In this document: positions 1-7,238 of the stretch, piece after piece
How the letters are laid out: each line of letters begins with the position of its first letter
Numbering within the stretch: the first letter of the stretch is position 1
Assembly (NCBI GenBank): GCA_052118065.1
Contig: JBQKHY010000035.1
Coordinates: 1-17,738, forward strand
Reading direction: 5' to 3'
Source of the DNA: Ruminococcoides sp052118065
Lineage (GTDB): Bacteria; Bacillota; Clostridia; Oscillospirales; Acutalibacteraceae
Length of the DNA stretch: 17,738 bases
The notes under the pieces: model-generated
Told to the model about the DNA's origin: nothing
Databases searched by the model: none
Seen by the model: the letters and a program-made list of their open reading frames with translations, nothing else
Program-made: the position numbers and the translations under genes

Positions 1-74
1 AGAAAAGATAATAGTATTAATTAAGAAGATAGGTTGAGTAAAGATAATATTTTAAACAAGTTTAAAATATTAAC

Positions 75-166
75 CACTCCTTCCGTCTTTGCATACGCAA
101 AGCCACCTCCCCCAGCGAGGGAGGCTATAAAGTAGGTTCTAATCTCTCCCTTTACACAAGGGAGCC
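75..166. repeat. Multi-hairpin palindromic intergenic repeat
   Basis: Three short palindromes lie in a row: CTTTGC-ATAC-GCAAAG (87-102), CCTCCC paired with GGGAGG (about 107-125), and CTCCCTT paired with AAGGGAG (about 146-164). The first 32 bases (75-106) recur without a mismatch at 17597-17628. The layout is that of a dispersed, non-coding MITE-like or REP-like repeat. No reading frame or transposase is associated with this copy, and I cannot name the family. Confidence 0.7.
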
Positions 167-206
167 TGGATAGTTAGTACATATACTTTACATGTAGGTT
201 ATGTAG

Positions 207-225
207 GGGCGAACATTGTTCGCCC
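207..225. repeat. Short perfect GC-rich inverted repeat
   Basis: An 8-bp perfect stem (GGGCGAAC / GTTCGCCC) encloses a 3-nt loop in otherwise AT-rich DNA. No T-run follows, so it is a poor intrinsic terminator. It resembles the short GC-rich palindromes scattered between genes in Clostridia. Function unknown. Confidence 0.55.
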
Positions 226-311
226 GTAAAGAAAGTTTAATATATATAGTATTTTGTCTTATGTGAAAACTTATAGTTAGTACAAACATATTAAAGTCAA
301 AAAAGTCCATA

Positions 312-413
312 ATGTTCTATTAACCTTGAATGCTGACAAGAGGGATGGGTAGAACGTGGAATATAAGTAATTAAACCCCCGGTGGTGTTTAAGGGGTAAT
401 AAATTTTAGGAGG
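312..413 (+). promoter_or_regulatory. Possible structured 5' leader of the first secreted-protein gene
   Basis: ATGTTCTA (312-319) can pair with TAGAACGT (350-357, one G-T wobble). Just before the ribosome binding site AGGAGG (408-413) there are two mutually exclusive pairings: TTAAAC (371-376) with GTTTAA (387-392), or ACCCC (375-379) with GGGGT (393-397). Competing stems this close to a ribosome binding site suggest translational control, but I recognise no named riboswitch class. I found no convincing sigma-70 -35/-10 pair between 170 and 330. The rest of 1-422 holds only the two repeats listed separately. Confidence 0.3.
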
Positions 414-422
414 AAAATCTCT

Positions 423-1220
423 ATGAAAACACATCTATTAACAAAGAAGAGAGCTCTTATCTCTTCAGTAGCAATGCTTCTAGTAGCAATCATTGCTCTA
501 GGTACAGCAACATTCGCATGGTTCACAAAGTCAACATCTGCAACTGCAGATAAAATTAATGTGCAGACAACTAAGTCTTCTGAATTACAGGTTTCTAAGC
601 ATGACTTAGATTGGACAGAAAGTGTTGATTATGGAATGGCTACTGCTAAAACATTGAGACCTGTTACTTCTGCTGATGGTTCAAACTGGTATAGTTCTTT
701 TGCTGCAAATAAAGATGTATTTACTTCTAATGGTACTTACACATCACAGACAGGTAGTTCATTAGATAACTATGTATTCTCTGATGTGTTAAATATTAGA
801 AATAAAGGTGGACAGACATGTTCAAATGTTAAGGTTGCAATTGAATCTACAGTAAACAGTGATTTCGCTAGAATCGCTCTTGTACCTTGTGAAAATCCTC
901 AAACTGAAGCAGGTCTAGAGAAAATGCCAGCTTTTACAAAGGATAACTTTAAGGCTAACATTTACGGCGCAGCTGCTAACAGAACTTGGAAACCATACAA
1001 CGGTACTAATTTAGAAGATGTTGATTATAAAACAGCAGCTGCTGCAAATGGTAAAGTAGTAGAAGTTGGTGATATTGCACCTAACGCAGTTGTTTCATAT
1101 AGAGTATTAGTATGGTTCGAAGGTGAAGATGCAACATGTTTTGATACTACAGACTCAGGACTAACTGTTCCAAAAGTTAAATTCACTGTAACTGGTGAAA
1201 CTGCTAATCAGCATGGCTAA
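423..1220 (+). CDS. SipW-dependent-type secreted protein, TasA-like (265 aa)
   Basis: This is a small exported protein, probably a structural subunit of a cell-surface fibre or matrix. The N-terminus is Lys/Arg-rich (KKR at 8-10), followed by a hydrophobic stretch (about 11-30) ending in TATFAWFT with Trp at 33. That [AS]-W-F-T motif marks signal peptides cleaved by SipW-type peptidases in the TasA/camelysin group. The mature part is polar and Ser/Thr/Asn-rich with predicted beta character, and it contains SADGSNWY, a motif shared in variant form with three later proteins of this locus. The segment after the signal (ATADKINV) nearly matches the 329-aa protein at 6218 (ATADGINV), so the two are paralogues. 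AGGAGG lies 9 nt before the ATG. A signal peptidase gene follows after 54 nt. No sortase motif or membrane anchor is seen. Family assignment is firm; the fibre role is inferred. Confidence 0.8.
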   Translation: MKTHLLTKKRALISSVAMLLVAIIALGTATFAWFTKSTSATADKINVQTTKSSELQVSKHDLDWTESVDYGMATAKTLRPVTSADGSNWYSSFAANKDVFTSNGTYTSQTGSSLDNYVFSDVLNIRNKGGQTCSNVKVAIESTVNSDFARIALVPCENPQTEAGLEKMPAFTKDNFKANIYGAAANRTWKPYNGTNLEDVDYKTAAAANGKVVEVGDIAPNAVVSYRVLVWFEGEDATCFDTTDSGLTVPKVKFTVTGETANQHG

Positions 1221-1241
1221 TTCTAACCTAAACTAGAATTA
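1218..1241 (+). promoter_or_regulatory. Hairpin spanning the stop codon, between substrate and peptidase genes
   Basis: TAATTCTA and TAGAATTA form a perfect 8-bp stem with an 8-nt loop. The stop codon of the secreted-protein gene is the first three bases of the stem. No T-run follows, so it is not a standard terminator. It could protect the upstream message or lower read-through into the peptidase gene. Confidence 0.4.
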
Positions 1242-1274
1242 CATAATTAAGAAATGAAATGGAGACCCGATTAA

Positions 1275-2009
1275 ATGAAAGTTTTTAAGAAAGTGATAAA
1301 CATAGTAATTGATGTGCTTGTAGTATTAATACTACTTGTATCAGCTCTAGTTTTAACATTATCTTTAGCTTCTCAAGATACCGGGTCTCCTAATTTACTT
1401 GGATACACACTAAATTCTATCCAAACAGGTTCAATGGAACCTGAGTTCTATGACGGTGACTTGCTTATTGGTAAGACTACCGACATAGACGGAACTTATA
1501 ACAAAGGTGACATCGTTTTCTTTGAAAGTTCCTACAAGGGGGAAGATGGCATTTCCTATAAAATGGTAAAGTGCCACCGTATTATAAAGACTAAGGACGA
1601 TAACGGAATCAAAACATACCTAACTAAAGGTGATAACAACAAAATTTCCGATGAAGAAACTGATGGTTGGCTAACTGCTGACAAGATTGTGGGTATTTAT
1701 CAGACTAATGACTATCAAGGTAAAAAACTTGAGGGCTTTGGTTCTGTAATTGACTATCTTCAGAGTTTCTGGGGATTCTTCTTCGTAATCGTTCTACCAA
1801 TGATATTATTCTTTATCTATGAGCTGGTTCGTGTTATCTGTAATGTGATGGCTTATACTAAAGAAAAAGCTATTGTTGCTGCCAAGGAAGCTGCCGAAAA
1901 TGCAGAACTTTCTGAAGCACAAAAGCAAAAAGCAATAGAAGAATATTTAGCAAGTCAAAAGGCAAAGGAAGAATCTTCTAAAGAAGAAAAATCCAATGAC
2001 CAAGAATAA
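1275..2009 (+). CDS. sipW: Signal peptidase I, ER/SipW type (244 aa)
   Basis: This membrane serine peptidase removes signal peptides on the outer face of the membrane; the substrate is presumably the secreted protein just upstream and perhaps others in the locus. There is an N-terminal membrane helix (about 9-31), then QTGSMEPEFYDGD with nucleophile Ser53. KCHRII carries His101 where bacterial LepB enzymes use Lys, which places it in the eukaryotic/archaeal/SipW (S26B) class. LTKGDNN (Asp120) and a further Asp at 126 complete the usual acidic positions. A second membrane helix (about 165-187) is followed by a charged, Ala/Glu/Lys-rich cytoplasmic tail of about 45 residues that looks helical; most SipW proteins are shorter here. 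GGAGA lies 9 nt before the ATG. The 266-nt gap downstream is described separately. The class is certain; substrate choice is inferred. Confidence 0.9.
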   Translation: MKVFKKVINIVIDVLVVLILLVSALVLTLSLASQDTGSPNLLGYTLNSIQTGSMEPEFYDGDLLIGKTTDIDGTYNKGDIVFFESSYKGEDGISYKMVKCHRIIKTKDDNGIKTYLTKGDNNKISDEETDGWLTADKIVGIYQTNDYQGKKLEGFGSVIDYLQSFWGFFFVIVLPMILFFIYELVRVICNVMAYTKEKAIVAAKEAAENAELSEAQKQKAIEEYLASQKAKEESSKEEKSNDQE

Positions 2010-2016
2010 AATTAAA

Positions 2017-2240
2017 AGCTTGCTAAGAGGTGAAAGTCCACTGTTGCAGAGAATTTTCACTACAATTTAGTTGGCAGTACACTAATGAAAATACTGCATA
2101 TGAGGGCTAAACCGGAAAGAATTATATGGTTAAGCAAATATGTAAACATAAGCGATAAATCTTTCTAACGGGTCAGCAACGCCGGAAAGATTTGTTGTTT
2201 GTTTATGATTGAGGCGATTAGTCGTAGGACTAAGGGTAAA
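2017..2240 (+). ncRNA. Putative structured RNA / leader upstream of the AAA+ gene
   Basis: This 266-nt intergene can fold extensively. The first element is an elongated stem at 2045-2098: TGCAG/CTGCA, ATTTTCA/TGAAAAT and TTAGT/ACTAA nested in order, with a 7-nt bulge on the 5' side. It may be enclosed by TTGCTAA (2020-2026) pairing with TTAAGCAA (2130-2137). A second hairpin has a perfect 9-bp stem, AAATCTTTC / GAAAGATTT (about 2158-2192), with CGG/CCG inside, and is followed by a U-rich run (TTGTTTGTTT), so it could act as a terminator or attenuator. A third is TTAGTC-GTAG-GACTAA (2218-2233). I compared the sequence by eye with cobalamin, c-di-GMP, lysine and THF riboswitches and RNase P and could not assign a class. 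No promoter could be placed with confidence. Confidence 0.4.
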
Positions 2241-2275
2241 ACTTTTTTAAGAACAGAAAGAGGAGTAGATTCCCG

Positions 2276-3805
2276 ATGGATACAGTATTCAAATTTTTAT
2301 ATGAATTTCTGGGACAATTCTTTACTTCACTTTGGAGTATTGTAACAGGAATTTTCAAGGGCATTGTCGGAATGTTTGATTTTCCGGCATACGGCAAGAT
2401 TATTAGCGATTATACATCAGAACTTGGAGGTCTTGAGTGGGTAATTGCCATATTTGCAATGATTTTACTTGCAGCTGTCCTTGTATTTTTAGTAATGCTT
2501 ATTGTTCTATCCTTAAAAAAGTTTTTCCGTTATAAGAAAAAGGTTAAGGATACAGGGGACTTAGTAGCAGAAGTTAATCACCTAACTAAAGAGGTTATGA
2601 GACTAAACCTTGAGAAAGATAAGATTCTATCAATGAAAGTTTCTCAGATTGGTCTTAACCCTAATGAAATTTCCGAACTTACAGGGGAAGAAATTGAAGC
2701 TCTTAATAATGGTGAAGAAGAAACTACTCAGCGTTTCTACAAGCTATGTCATATTGATGAAGTTTGGGCAGACTATCAGCCACCAATTTACAACAATACA
2801 ATTACACTTGAACAGTTCTGTGACCAGTTCCGTAACTTTGCTTGTTCAAGACTTGGACTTTATTATGATACTAAGTTGATTAGATATTTTGTTGCTTCAT
2901 TCGGTAGTAACAGACTTATCATCCTACAAGGTATCTCCGGTACAGGTAAAACTTCCCTTGCTCGTGCATTCGGTAAGTTTGTATGTAACGACTCAATCAT
3001 TACACCTGTACAGCCATCTTGGAGAGATAGAACTGAACTATTCGGTTACTTCAACGAATTTACTAAGAGATTTAACGAAACAGAACTATTGCGTGCAATG
3101 TACGAAGCAACTTATAACGATAATGTTTATGTTGTTGTACTTGATGAAATGAATATCGCCAGAGTTGAATATTACTTTGCAGAAATGTTATCAATTCTGG
3201 AAATGCCGGATAAAGATGAATGGGTAATCTCAATGGTTCCAAATGTATGGCCTGATGACCCTAAACACTTTGACCAAGGTAACTTTAAGTTACCACCAAA
3301 TATGTGGTATATCGGTACTGCTAACAACGATGACTCTACATTTGCTATTGCCGATAAGGTTTACGATAGAGCAATGCCTATTGATATTGATAGTAAGGGT
3401 ACTCCATTTGATGCACCTGATACTCCACCTGTACAGATTAACTATCATTATCTGGAAAGTCTATTTGATAATGCTAAGAAGCAATACCCTGTTAGCCAAG
3501 AACTAATTGATAAACTAAACAAACTTGATGACTATGTTATTGAACATTTCCGTATTGCTTTCGGTAACAGAATTATGCGTCAGGTAATGTCCTTTACACC
3601 ATGCTATGTTGCTTGTGGTGGTAAAGAAATTGACGGTCTTGACTATGTTCTAGCAAGAAAAATCTTTAGAAAGTTTGAATCTCTAAACCTTTCATATATT
3701 AGAGATGAAATTGATGGTCTTGTTGCTTATATGGATCACCTATATGGTAGAGAAAATATGGGCGAAAGTAAGGCTTATCTACATAGACTTCAAAAGCTAG
3801 TATAA
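2276..3805 (+). CDS. Membrane-anchored McrB-like AAA+ ATPase (509 aa)
   Basis: This is a nucleotide-hydrolysing AAA+ motor. Residues 1-50 hold amphipathic aromatic-rich helices, 52-81 form one strong membrane helix, and the basic KKFFRYKKK that follows implies by the positive-inside rule that the ATPase is cytoplasmic. A short helical linker (about 95-120) leads to the AAA+ core: Walker A GISGTGKT (219-226, Lys225), Walker B VVLDEMN (Asp290, Glu291), sensor-1 region GTANNDDST (347-355) and a probable arginine finger in DKVYDRA (Arg365). The McrB-type GTPase signature MNxxDR is not present in its usual form. The C-terminal 130 residues form the alpha-helical lid. AGAGGAG lies just before the ATG. 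The gene pairs with the DUF2357 coiled-coil gene 78 nt downstream, as McrB pairs with McrC. A membrane anchor is unusual for a restriction protein. Its role with the surface proteins around it is inferred. Confidence 0.85.
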   Translation: MDTVFKFLYEFLGQFFTSLWSIVTGIFKGIVGMFDFPAYGKIISDYTSELGGLEWVIAIFAMILLAAVLVFLVMLIVLSLKKFFRYKKKVKDTGDLVAEVNHLTKEVMRLNLEKDKILSMKVSQIGLNPNEISELTGEEIEALNNGEEETTQRFYKLCHIDEVWADYQPPIYNNTITLEQFCDQFRNFACSRLGLYYDTKLIRYFVASFGSNRLIILQGISGTGKTSLARAFGKFVCNDSIITPVQPSWRDRTELFGYFNEFTKRFNETELLRAMYEATYNDNVYVVVLDEMNIARVEYYFAEMLSILEMPDKDEWVISMVPNVWPDDPKHFDQGNFKLPPNMWYIGTANNDDSTFAIADKVYDRAMPIDIDSKGTPFDAPDTPPVQINYHYLESLFDNAKKQYPVSQELIDKLNKLDDYVIEHFRIAFGNRIMRQVMSFTPCYVACGGKEIDGLDYVLARKIFRKFESLNLSYIRDEIDGLVAYMDHLYGRENMGESKAYLHRLQKLV

Positions 3806-3814
3806 AAACAATAT

Positions 3815-3838
3815 CACCTCTTCCTTATGGGAGAGGTG
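3815..3838 (+). promoter_or_regulatory. Hairpin between the AAA+ and coiled-coil genes
   Basis: CACCTCTTCC and GGGAGAGGTG form a 10-bp stem (one G-T wobble) around a TTAT loop. The following bases are only moderately T-rich, so termination would be weak. It may tune the ratio of ATPase to coiled-coil protein or protect the upstream message. Confidence 0.45.
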
Positions 3839-3883
3839 GACTTATTGATTTAAGATTATTTTATTGAGAATGAGGTGTGTCCT

Positions 3884-6196
3884 ATGGGCAAAAAATATAA
3901 TAAATTGTATCGTGCATATTATGAATTGCGTGAAACCCTAAAGGATGACTACACCTTTAATTATTATATTGACGGTATGGATAGAGCTGATAACGGTGAG
4001 GATGTTCACAGCGGTGAAATCTTCTCTCGTTATATTGATATGGACTGGGTTGAAGCAATTGAATATGCCTTGCCTTATATCCAAAATGCAGTTGATGAAA
4101 TGCGTAGAACAATTATTTCTGAAGAAGAAGTAGTTAATGTTGCAAAAATCAAGAAGGTAGGTCCTGATACTGTTAAACACCTGGCATCCCATGCTAACTT
4201 CATTTCAAAAATTGATGAACATGGTGATGTTATCCCTAACAAACTACTTAATGTTAGAAAAGAAGATACATATAACATTTATGAAAACAGAATGTTGTTT
4301 ACACTTCTTACTAACATTTCAAGATTTATTTCGGAAAGATTTAGAAAGTTAAGAGAAACTCCGGAAGACTCACTTTATGAAACACATATCCACAGAGATA
4401 TTGACTATCATGGACAGAAAATTCAGTTTAACTTTGACTTTAGAGATGAAAACCATGAAGTTGAAAAAGTAGATAATAATGAAGATGTTGAAAATTTAAG
4501 TGACTTTGACAGAGTAGTAAGAATTAGAAAAATTACACAGGGTATCTTAAATTCACAACTTATGAAAGAGTTAGTTGGTACTGAGCCGGTTCGTTCACCA
4601 CTTACAATGACTAACCTTTTGAAGAAGAACCCTAACTTTAAAGAGGCTGTTCAGCTATGGACATTCCTAGAAAAATATAAGAAGCCGGGATTTATTGTTG
4701 AGAAAAACGAGTTCAACGGTGAAATGAGTAAGGATATCAAGCGTGATATTTACGGATTAATGAGTCTTAACCGTTTCGTTATGGAAATTGAACAAAGTCC
4801 GGCACTAAAGGAAGCACTTCACCAAAAATATTTAGCTGAAAAGGCTGAAGAGGCAAAGAGAGCTGCTAACCCTGATGCAAAAATGAGAATTGCCTATGAG
4901 GAAAAAATCAAGGAAATTCGTCAGGAAGAAATGAATATCAGACTTCAGGAAATTCGTGAAAGAGAAACTGAAATTCATAAATTAAAGGCAACAATTGCCC
5001 AGTTAAATATGACTCTTGAGCTAAGAGAACAACAGATTGTTGAATTAACAAATAAGTTGAACTTAGCTTATGAACAAATTGAAGACCTAAAACAACAGAT
5101 TATGGTTCTTGAAGAAGAGATTGAAAAACTCAAGGCTGAAATCCAGAGATTATTAGGTATCATTGAAGAACAGAAAAAGAAAATTGCTGAACTGGAAGAT
5201 AAAGTAGAAAAGTTAACTGCTGAACTTGAAAAGGCAAAAGCAGAAATCACAAGACTACTTGAACTTGAAAAGCAGTTAAGAGCAGAGATTGACTCTCTAA
5301 ATAAAGAAATCGAAAAGTTAAACGGCATTATTGCAAAGTTAAAGGAAGATATTGCTGAAAGAGATAGAATTATCGCTAATCAAAAAGCAGAAATTTCTTC
5401 TTTGAATAATGAAGTTGCAAACCTAAACAACACTATTGAAACTGAAAGAAAAGAACATAGTGCAGAAATTAGCCGTTTGAACTTAGAACATAAAAATGAG
5501 GTTGATACTTTAGTAGCAAATCACAATAATGAAATTGCTACAATCAACACAAAGCATAGTGAAGAAATTTCTACTATTAACAGTAACCACCAAAATGAAG
5601 TTGCTGAAATTAATAGAAAGCATAGTGAAAATGTTAATTCTATTAATGCACAGCATAAAGCTGAAGTGGAAGAAATTAATTCAAAGAATGTTGAAAATAT
5701 CAACAAGTTAAATGCTGACTTTGACAAGAAAATGGCTGATGAAAAAGCTAATTTCCAGAATGAAATGTCAAAGCAACAGGCATCTTTCCAAAAGGAAAAG
5801 GATAGCCTAAATCAGACTAATGAAAAGGAAAGAAAGATTTATGAGGCTAAACTTGTTGTACTAAAGGATGAACAAGAAAAAGAAATTAGCAAGATTAATG
5901 CTAACCATTCTAAAGAAATAGAAAAGCTACACAGAAGTGCTGCTGATTCCTTAGCAAAGGAAAGAAAGATTCATCAGTCAGAAATTGCTAAGGTTGAAAG
6001 GCAGAAAGACAAGGCTTATTCTGAAGAAGAAAAGAAGTTTAATCAAAAGCTAAAAGAAGTTGAAAAAAGACTGGAAAAAGAGTATAATAAGAAAGTTAAA
6101 GAAATTAAAGAGCAAGAGGCTAAAAAGGTTAAAGCCATTAAGCTAAAAGCTAAGAAAAAAATGTTTACTGCTGAGGAACTAGAGAATATTAAATAA
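3884..6196 (+). CDS. DUF2357-like protein with giant coiled coil, McrC-like partner (770 aa)
   Basis: Residues 1-240 resemble the DUF2357 domain of McrC-like proteins: DWVEAIEYALPYI (54-66), HLASH (98-102), DGDVIPNKLLNV region (113-124) and YENRMLFTL (133-141). In restriction systems this domain sits between the AAA+ motor and a PD-(D/E)XK nuclease. Here no nuclease motif is visible; from about residue 305 to the end the protein is almost unbroken Glu/Lys/Ile/Leu coiled coil. Heptads dominate to about 520. Eleven consecutive 11-residue repeats then occupy about 524-644 (pattern xHxxEIxxINx), followed by a very basic tail. No signal peptide or membrane helix is present, so it is cytoplasmic. 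I place the start at ATG 3884, 6 nt after GAGGTG; a GTG at 3875 lies inside that ribosome binding site. It probably acts as a rod or scaffold driven by or anchored to the ATPase; that is inference. Confidence 0.8.
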   Translation: MGKKYNKLYRAYYELRETLKDDYTFNYYIDGMDRADNGEDVHSGEIFSRYIDMDWVEAIEYALPYIQNAVDEMRRTIISEEEVVNVAKIKKVGPDTVKHLASHANFISKIDEHGDVIPNKLLNVRKEDTYNIYENRMLFTLLTNISRFISERFRKLRETPEDSLYETHIHRDIDYHGQKIQFNFDFRDENHEVEKVDNNEDVENLSDFDRVVRIRKITQGILNSQLMKELVGTEPVRSPLTMTNLLKKNPNFKEAVQLWTFLEKYKKPGFIVEKNEFNGEMSKDIKRDIYGLMSLNRFVMEIEQSPALKEALHQKYLAEKAEEAKRAANPDAKMRIAYEEKIKEIRQEEMNIRLQEIRERETEIHKLKATIAQLNMTLELREQQIVELTNKLNLAYEQIEDLKQQIMVLEEEIEKLKAEIQRLLGIIEEQKKKIAELEDKVEKLTAELEKAKAEITRLLELEKQLRAEIDSLNKEIEKLNGIIAKLKEDIAERDRIIANQKAEISSLNNEVANLNNTIETERKEHSAEISRLNLEHKNEVDTLVANHNNEIATINTKHSEEISTINSNHQNEVAEINRKHSENVNSINAQHKAEVEEINSKNVENINKLNADFDKKMADEKANFQNEMSKQQASFQKEKDSLNQTNEKERKIYEAKLVVLKDEQEKEISKINANHSKEIEKLHRSAADSLAKERKIHQSEIAKVERQKDKAYSEEEKKFNQKLKEVEKRLEKEYNKKVKEIKEQEAKKVKAIKLKAKKKMFTAEELENIK

Positions 6197-6217
6197 CCTA
6201 AAAGTAGTGAGGGTAAT

Positions 6218-7207
6218 ATGAGTAAAGACCAGGAACTTGTAAAAGTAAAAAGGGATACAAAATCCCTAGTTATGAAAAACTTAATAGTTATGGCTGTGCT
6301 TATTATTATCGCACTAACCGGTGCTATCTCTTGGTTTACAAACAAGACCGAGGCAACTGCTGATGGTATCAATGTTACCTGTGAAGCACCTAAAGGTCTA
6401 AAAATTGCAGTTGTGCAACATGGTGAAAAAGCTCCTGATGTTAATGATGAAACTAAATGGTCTGAAGGGGAAATTACGTTAACTAAAGATAAGTATCCAT
6501 TCTTGAAAGAACAGTCAATTATTGAAATTACAAGTGACGGTACGGATTTCTATAAACCAAAGCTTACACAAGAAAATGGTAAGGCTAAGCCTGATACAAG
6601 TAGTGTGTGGGATGTTGCTGATAAGGATTCTTATTTATCAATTGATGTTTATATGAAAACGGGTGAAGAACGTGTGGTTTATTTGAATTCAGAAACAGAG
6701 ATTTCTCCAACCTCTACCACATTAACAGGTGAACAATCCGGTAATAAAAGTGATGATGGTAATTTTTCAAAGGACTGTATTGTTGGAGCGGTAAGACTTT
6801 CTACTGTTTCTACTGTAAACCGTACAGATGATTCCACAATAAAAAATCTTTGGATACCTGCACCTCAAATTCACTATAACAGTGACGAAAAGAAAGTTAC
6901 TTTAAATAATACTTCCAGCGATACATTTAAACATAAGTATTGGAAGGTAACAAAAAATCCAGATGGTAAAACAGGTATGCCTCAAGGTACTACATCTGTA
7001 GAATATGAAGGTGTTGTTATTACAAACACAAATAATAATTTTAAATTAGGCAAAAAATGTGAGTTCGCTAACTTGAAAGCAAAAAATGGCAGTAAATATG
7101 CTACAGGTATGACAACAGTAAATATTTGGGTTGACGGTGAAGATGATGAAGCAAGATTTGCTATGGTTGGTGGAAAGTTTAAGGCAACAATTAAGTTATC
7201 CTTATAA
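6218..7207 (+). CDS. SipW-dependent-type secreted protein, TasA-like (329 aa)
   Basis: This is an exported protein with a 20-residue charged N-terminus, a hydrophobic helix (about 21-37) and the cleavage-region motif GAISWFT (Trp39). After the signal, ATADGINV mirrors the first secreted protein of the locus, and the two are probably paralogues. TSDGTDFYKP (about 107-116) is this protein's copy of the motif S-x-D-G-x-x-[FLW]-[YF] seen in four of the five exported proteins. The rest is polar, Thr/Ser/Asn/Lys-rich and likely beta-sheet, with only a few Cys. No carbohydrate-binding module, LPXTG or second membrane helix is seen. The gene starts 21 nt after the coiled-coil gene with GTGAGGG as ribosome binding site, so the two are co-transcribed and perhaps coupled. 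A structural fibre subunit is the best guess. Confidence 0.75.
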   Translation: MSKDQELVKVKRDTKSLVMKNLIVMAVLIIIALTGAISWFTNKTEATADGINVTCEAPKGLKIAVVQHGEKAPDVNDETKWSEGEITLTKDKYPFLKEQSIIEITSDGTDFYKPKLTQENGKAKPDTSSVWDVADKDSYLSIDVYMKTGEERVVYLNSETEISPTSTTLTGEQSGNKSDDGNFSKDCIVGAVRLSTVSTVNRTDDSTIKNLWIPAPQIHYNSDEKKVTLNNTSSDTFKHKYWKVTKNPDGKTGMPQGTTSVEYEGVVITNTNNNFKLGKKCEFANLKAKNGSKYATGMTTVNIWVDGEDDEARFAMVGGKFKATIKLSL

Positions 7208-7238
7208 TAAAGCATTAAATTGAAAGGAAGTGATATGT

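Noticed and set aside
2010..2275. Cobalamin or c-di-GMP riboswitch in the long intergene
   Set aside because: A GGTGAAAGTCC stretch recalls the cobalamin leader, but the conserved B12 box is absent. The c-di-GMP core sequences are also missing.
5453..5815. CRISPR array or non-coding tandem repeat
   Set aside because: The 33-bp periodicity is degenerate, stays in frame and encodes a hendecad coiled coil; there are no invariant repeats with unique spacers. No CRISPR array was seen anywhere in the window.
2276..6196. Type IV (McrBC) restriction or other defence system
   Set aside because: The ATPase/DUF2357 pairing fits, but no nuclease or DNA-binding domain is visible, the ATPase has a membrane anchor, and all neighbours are secretion or surface genes.
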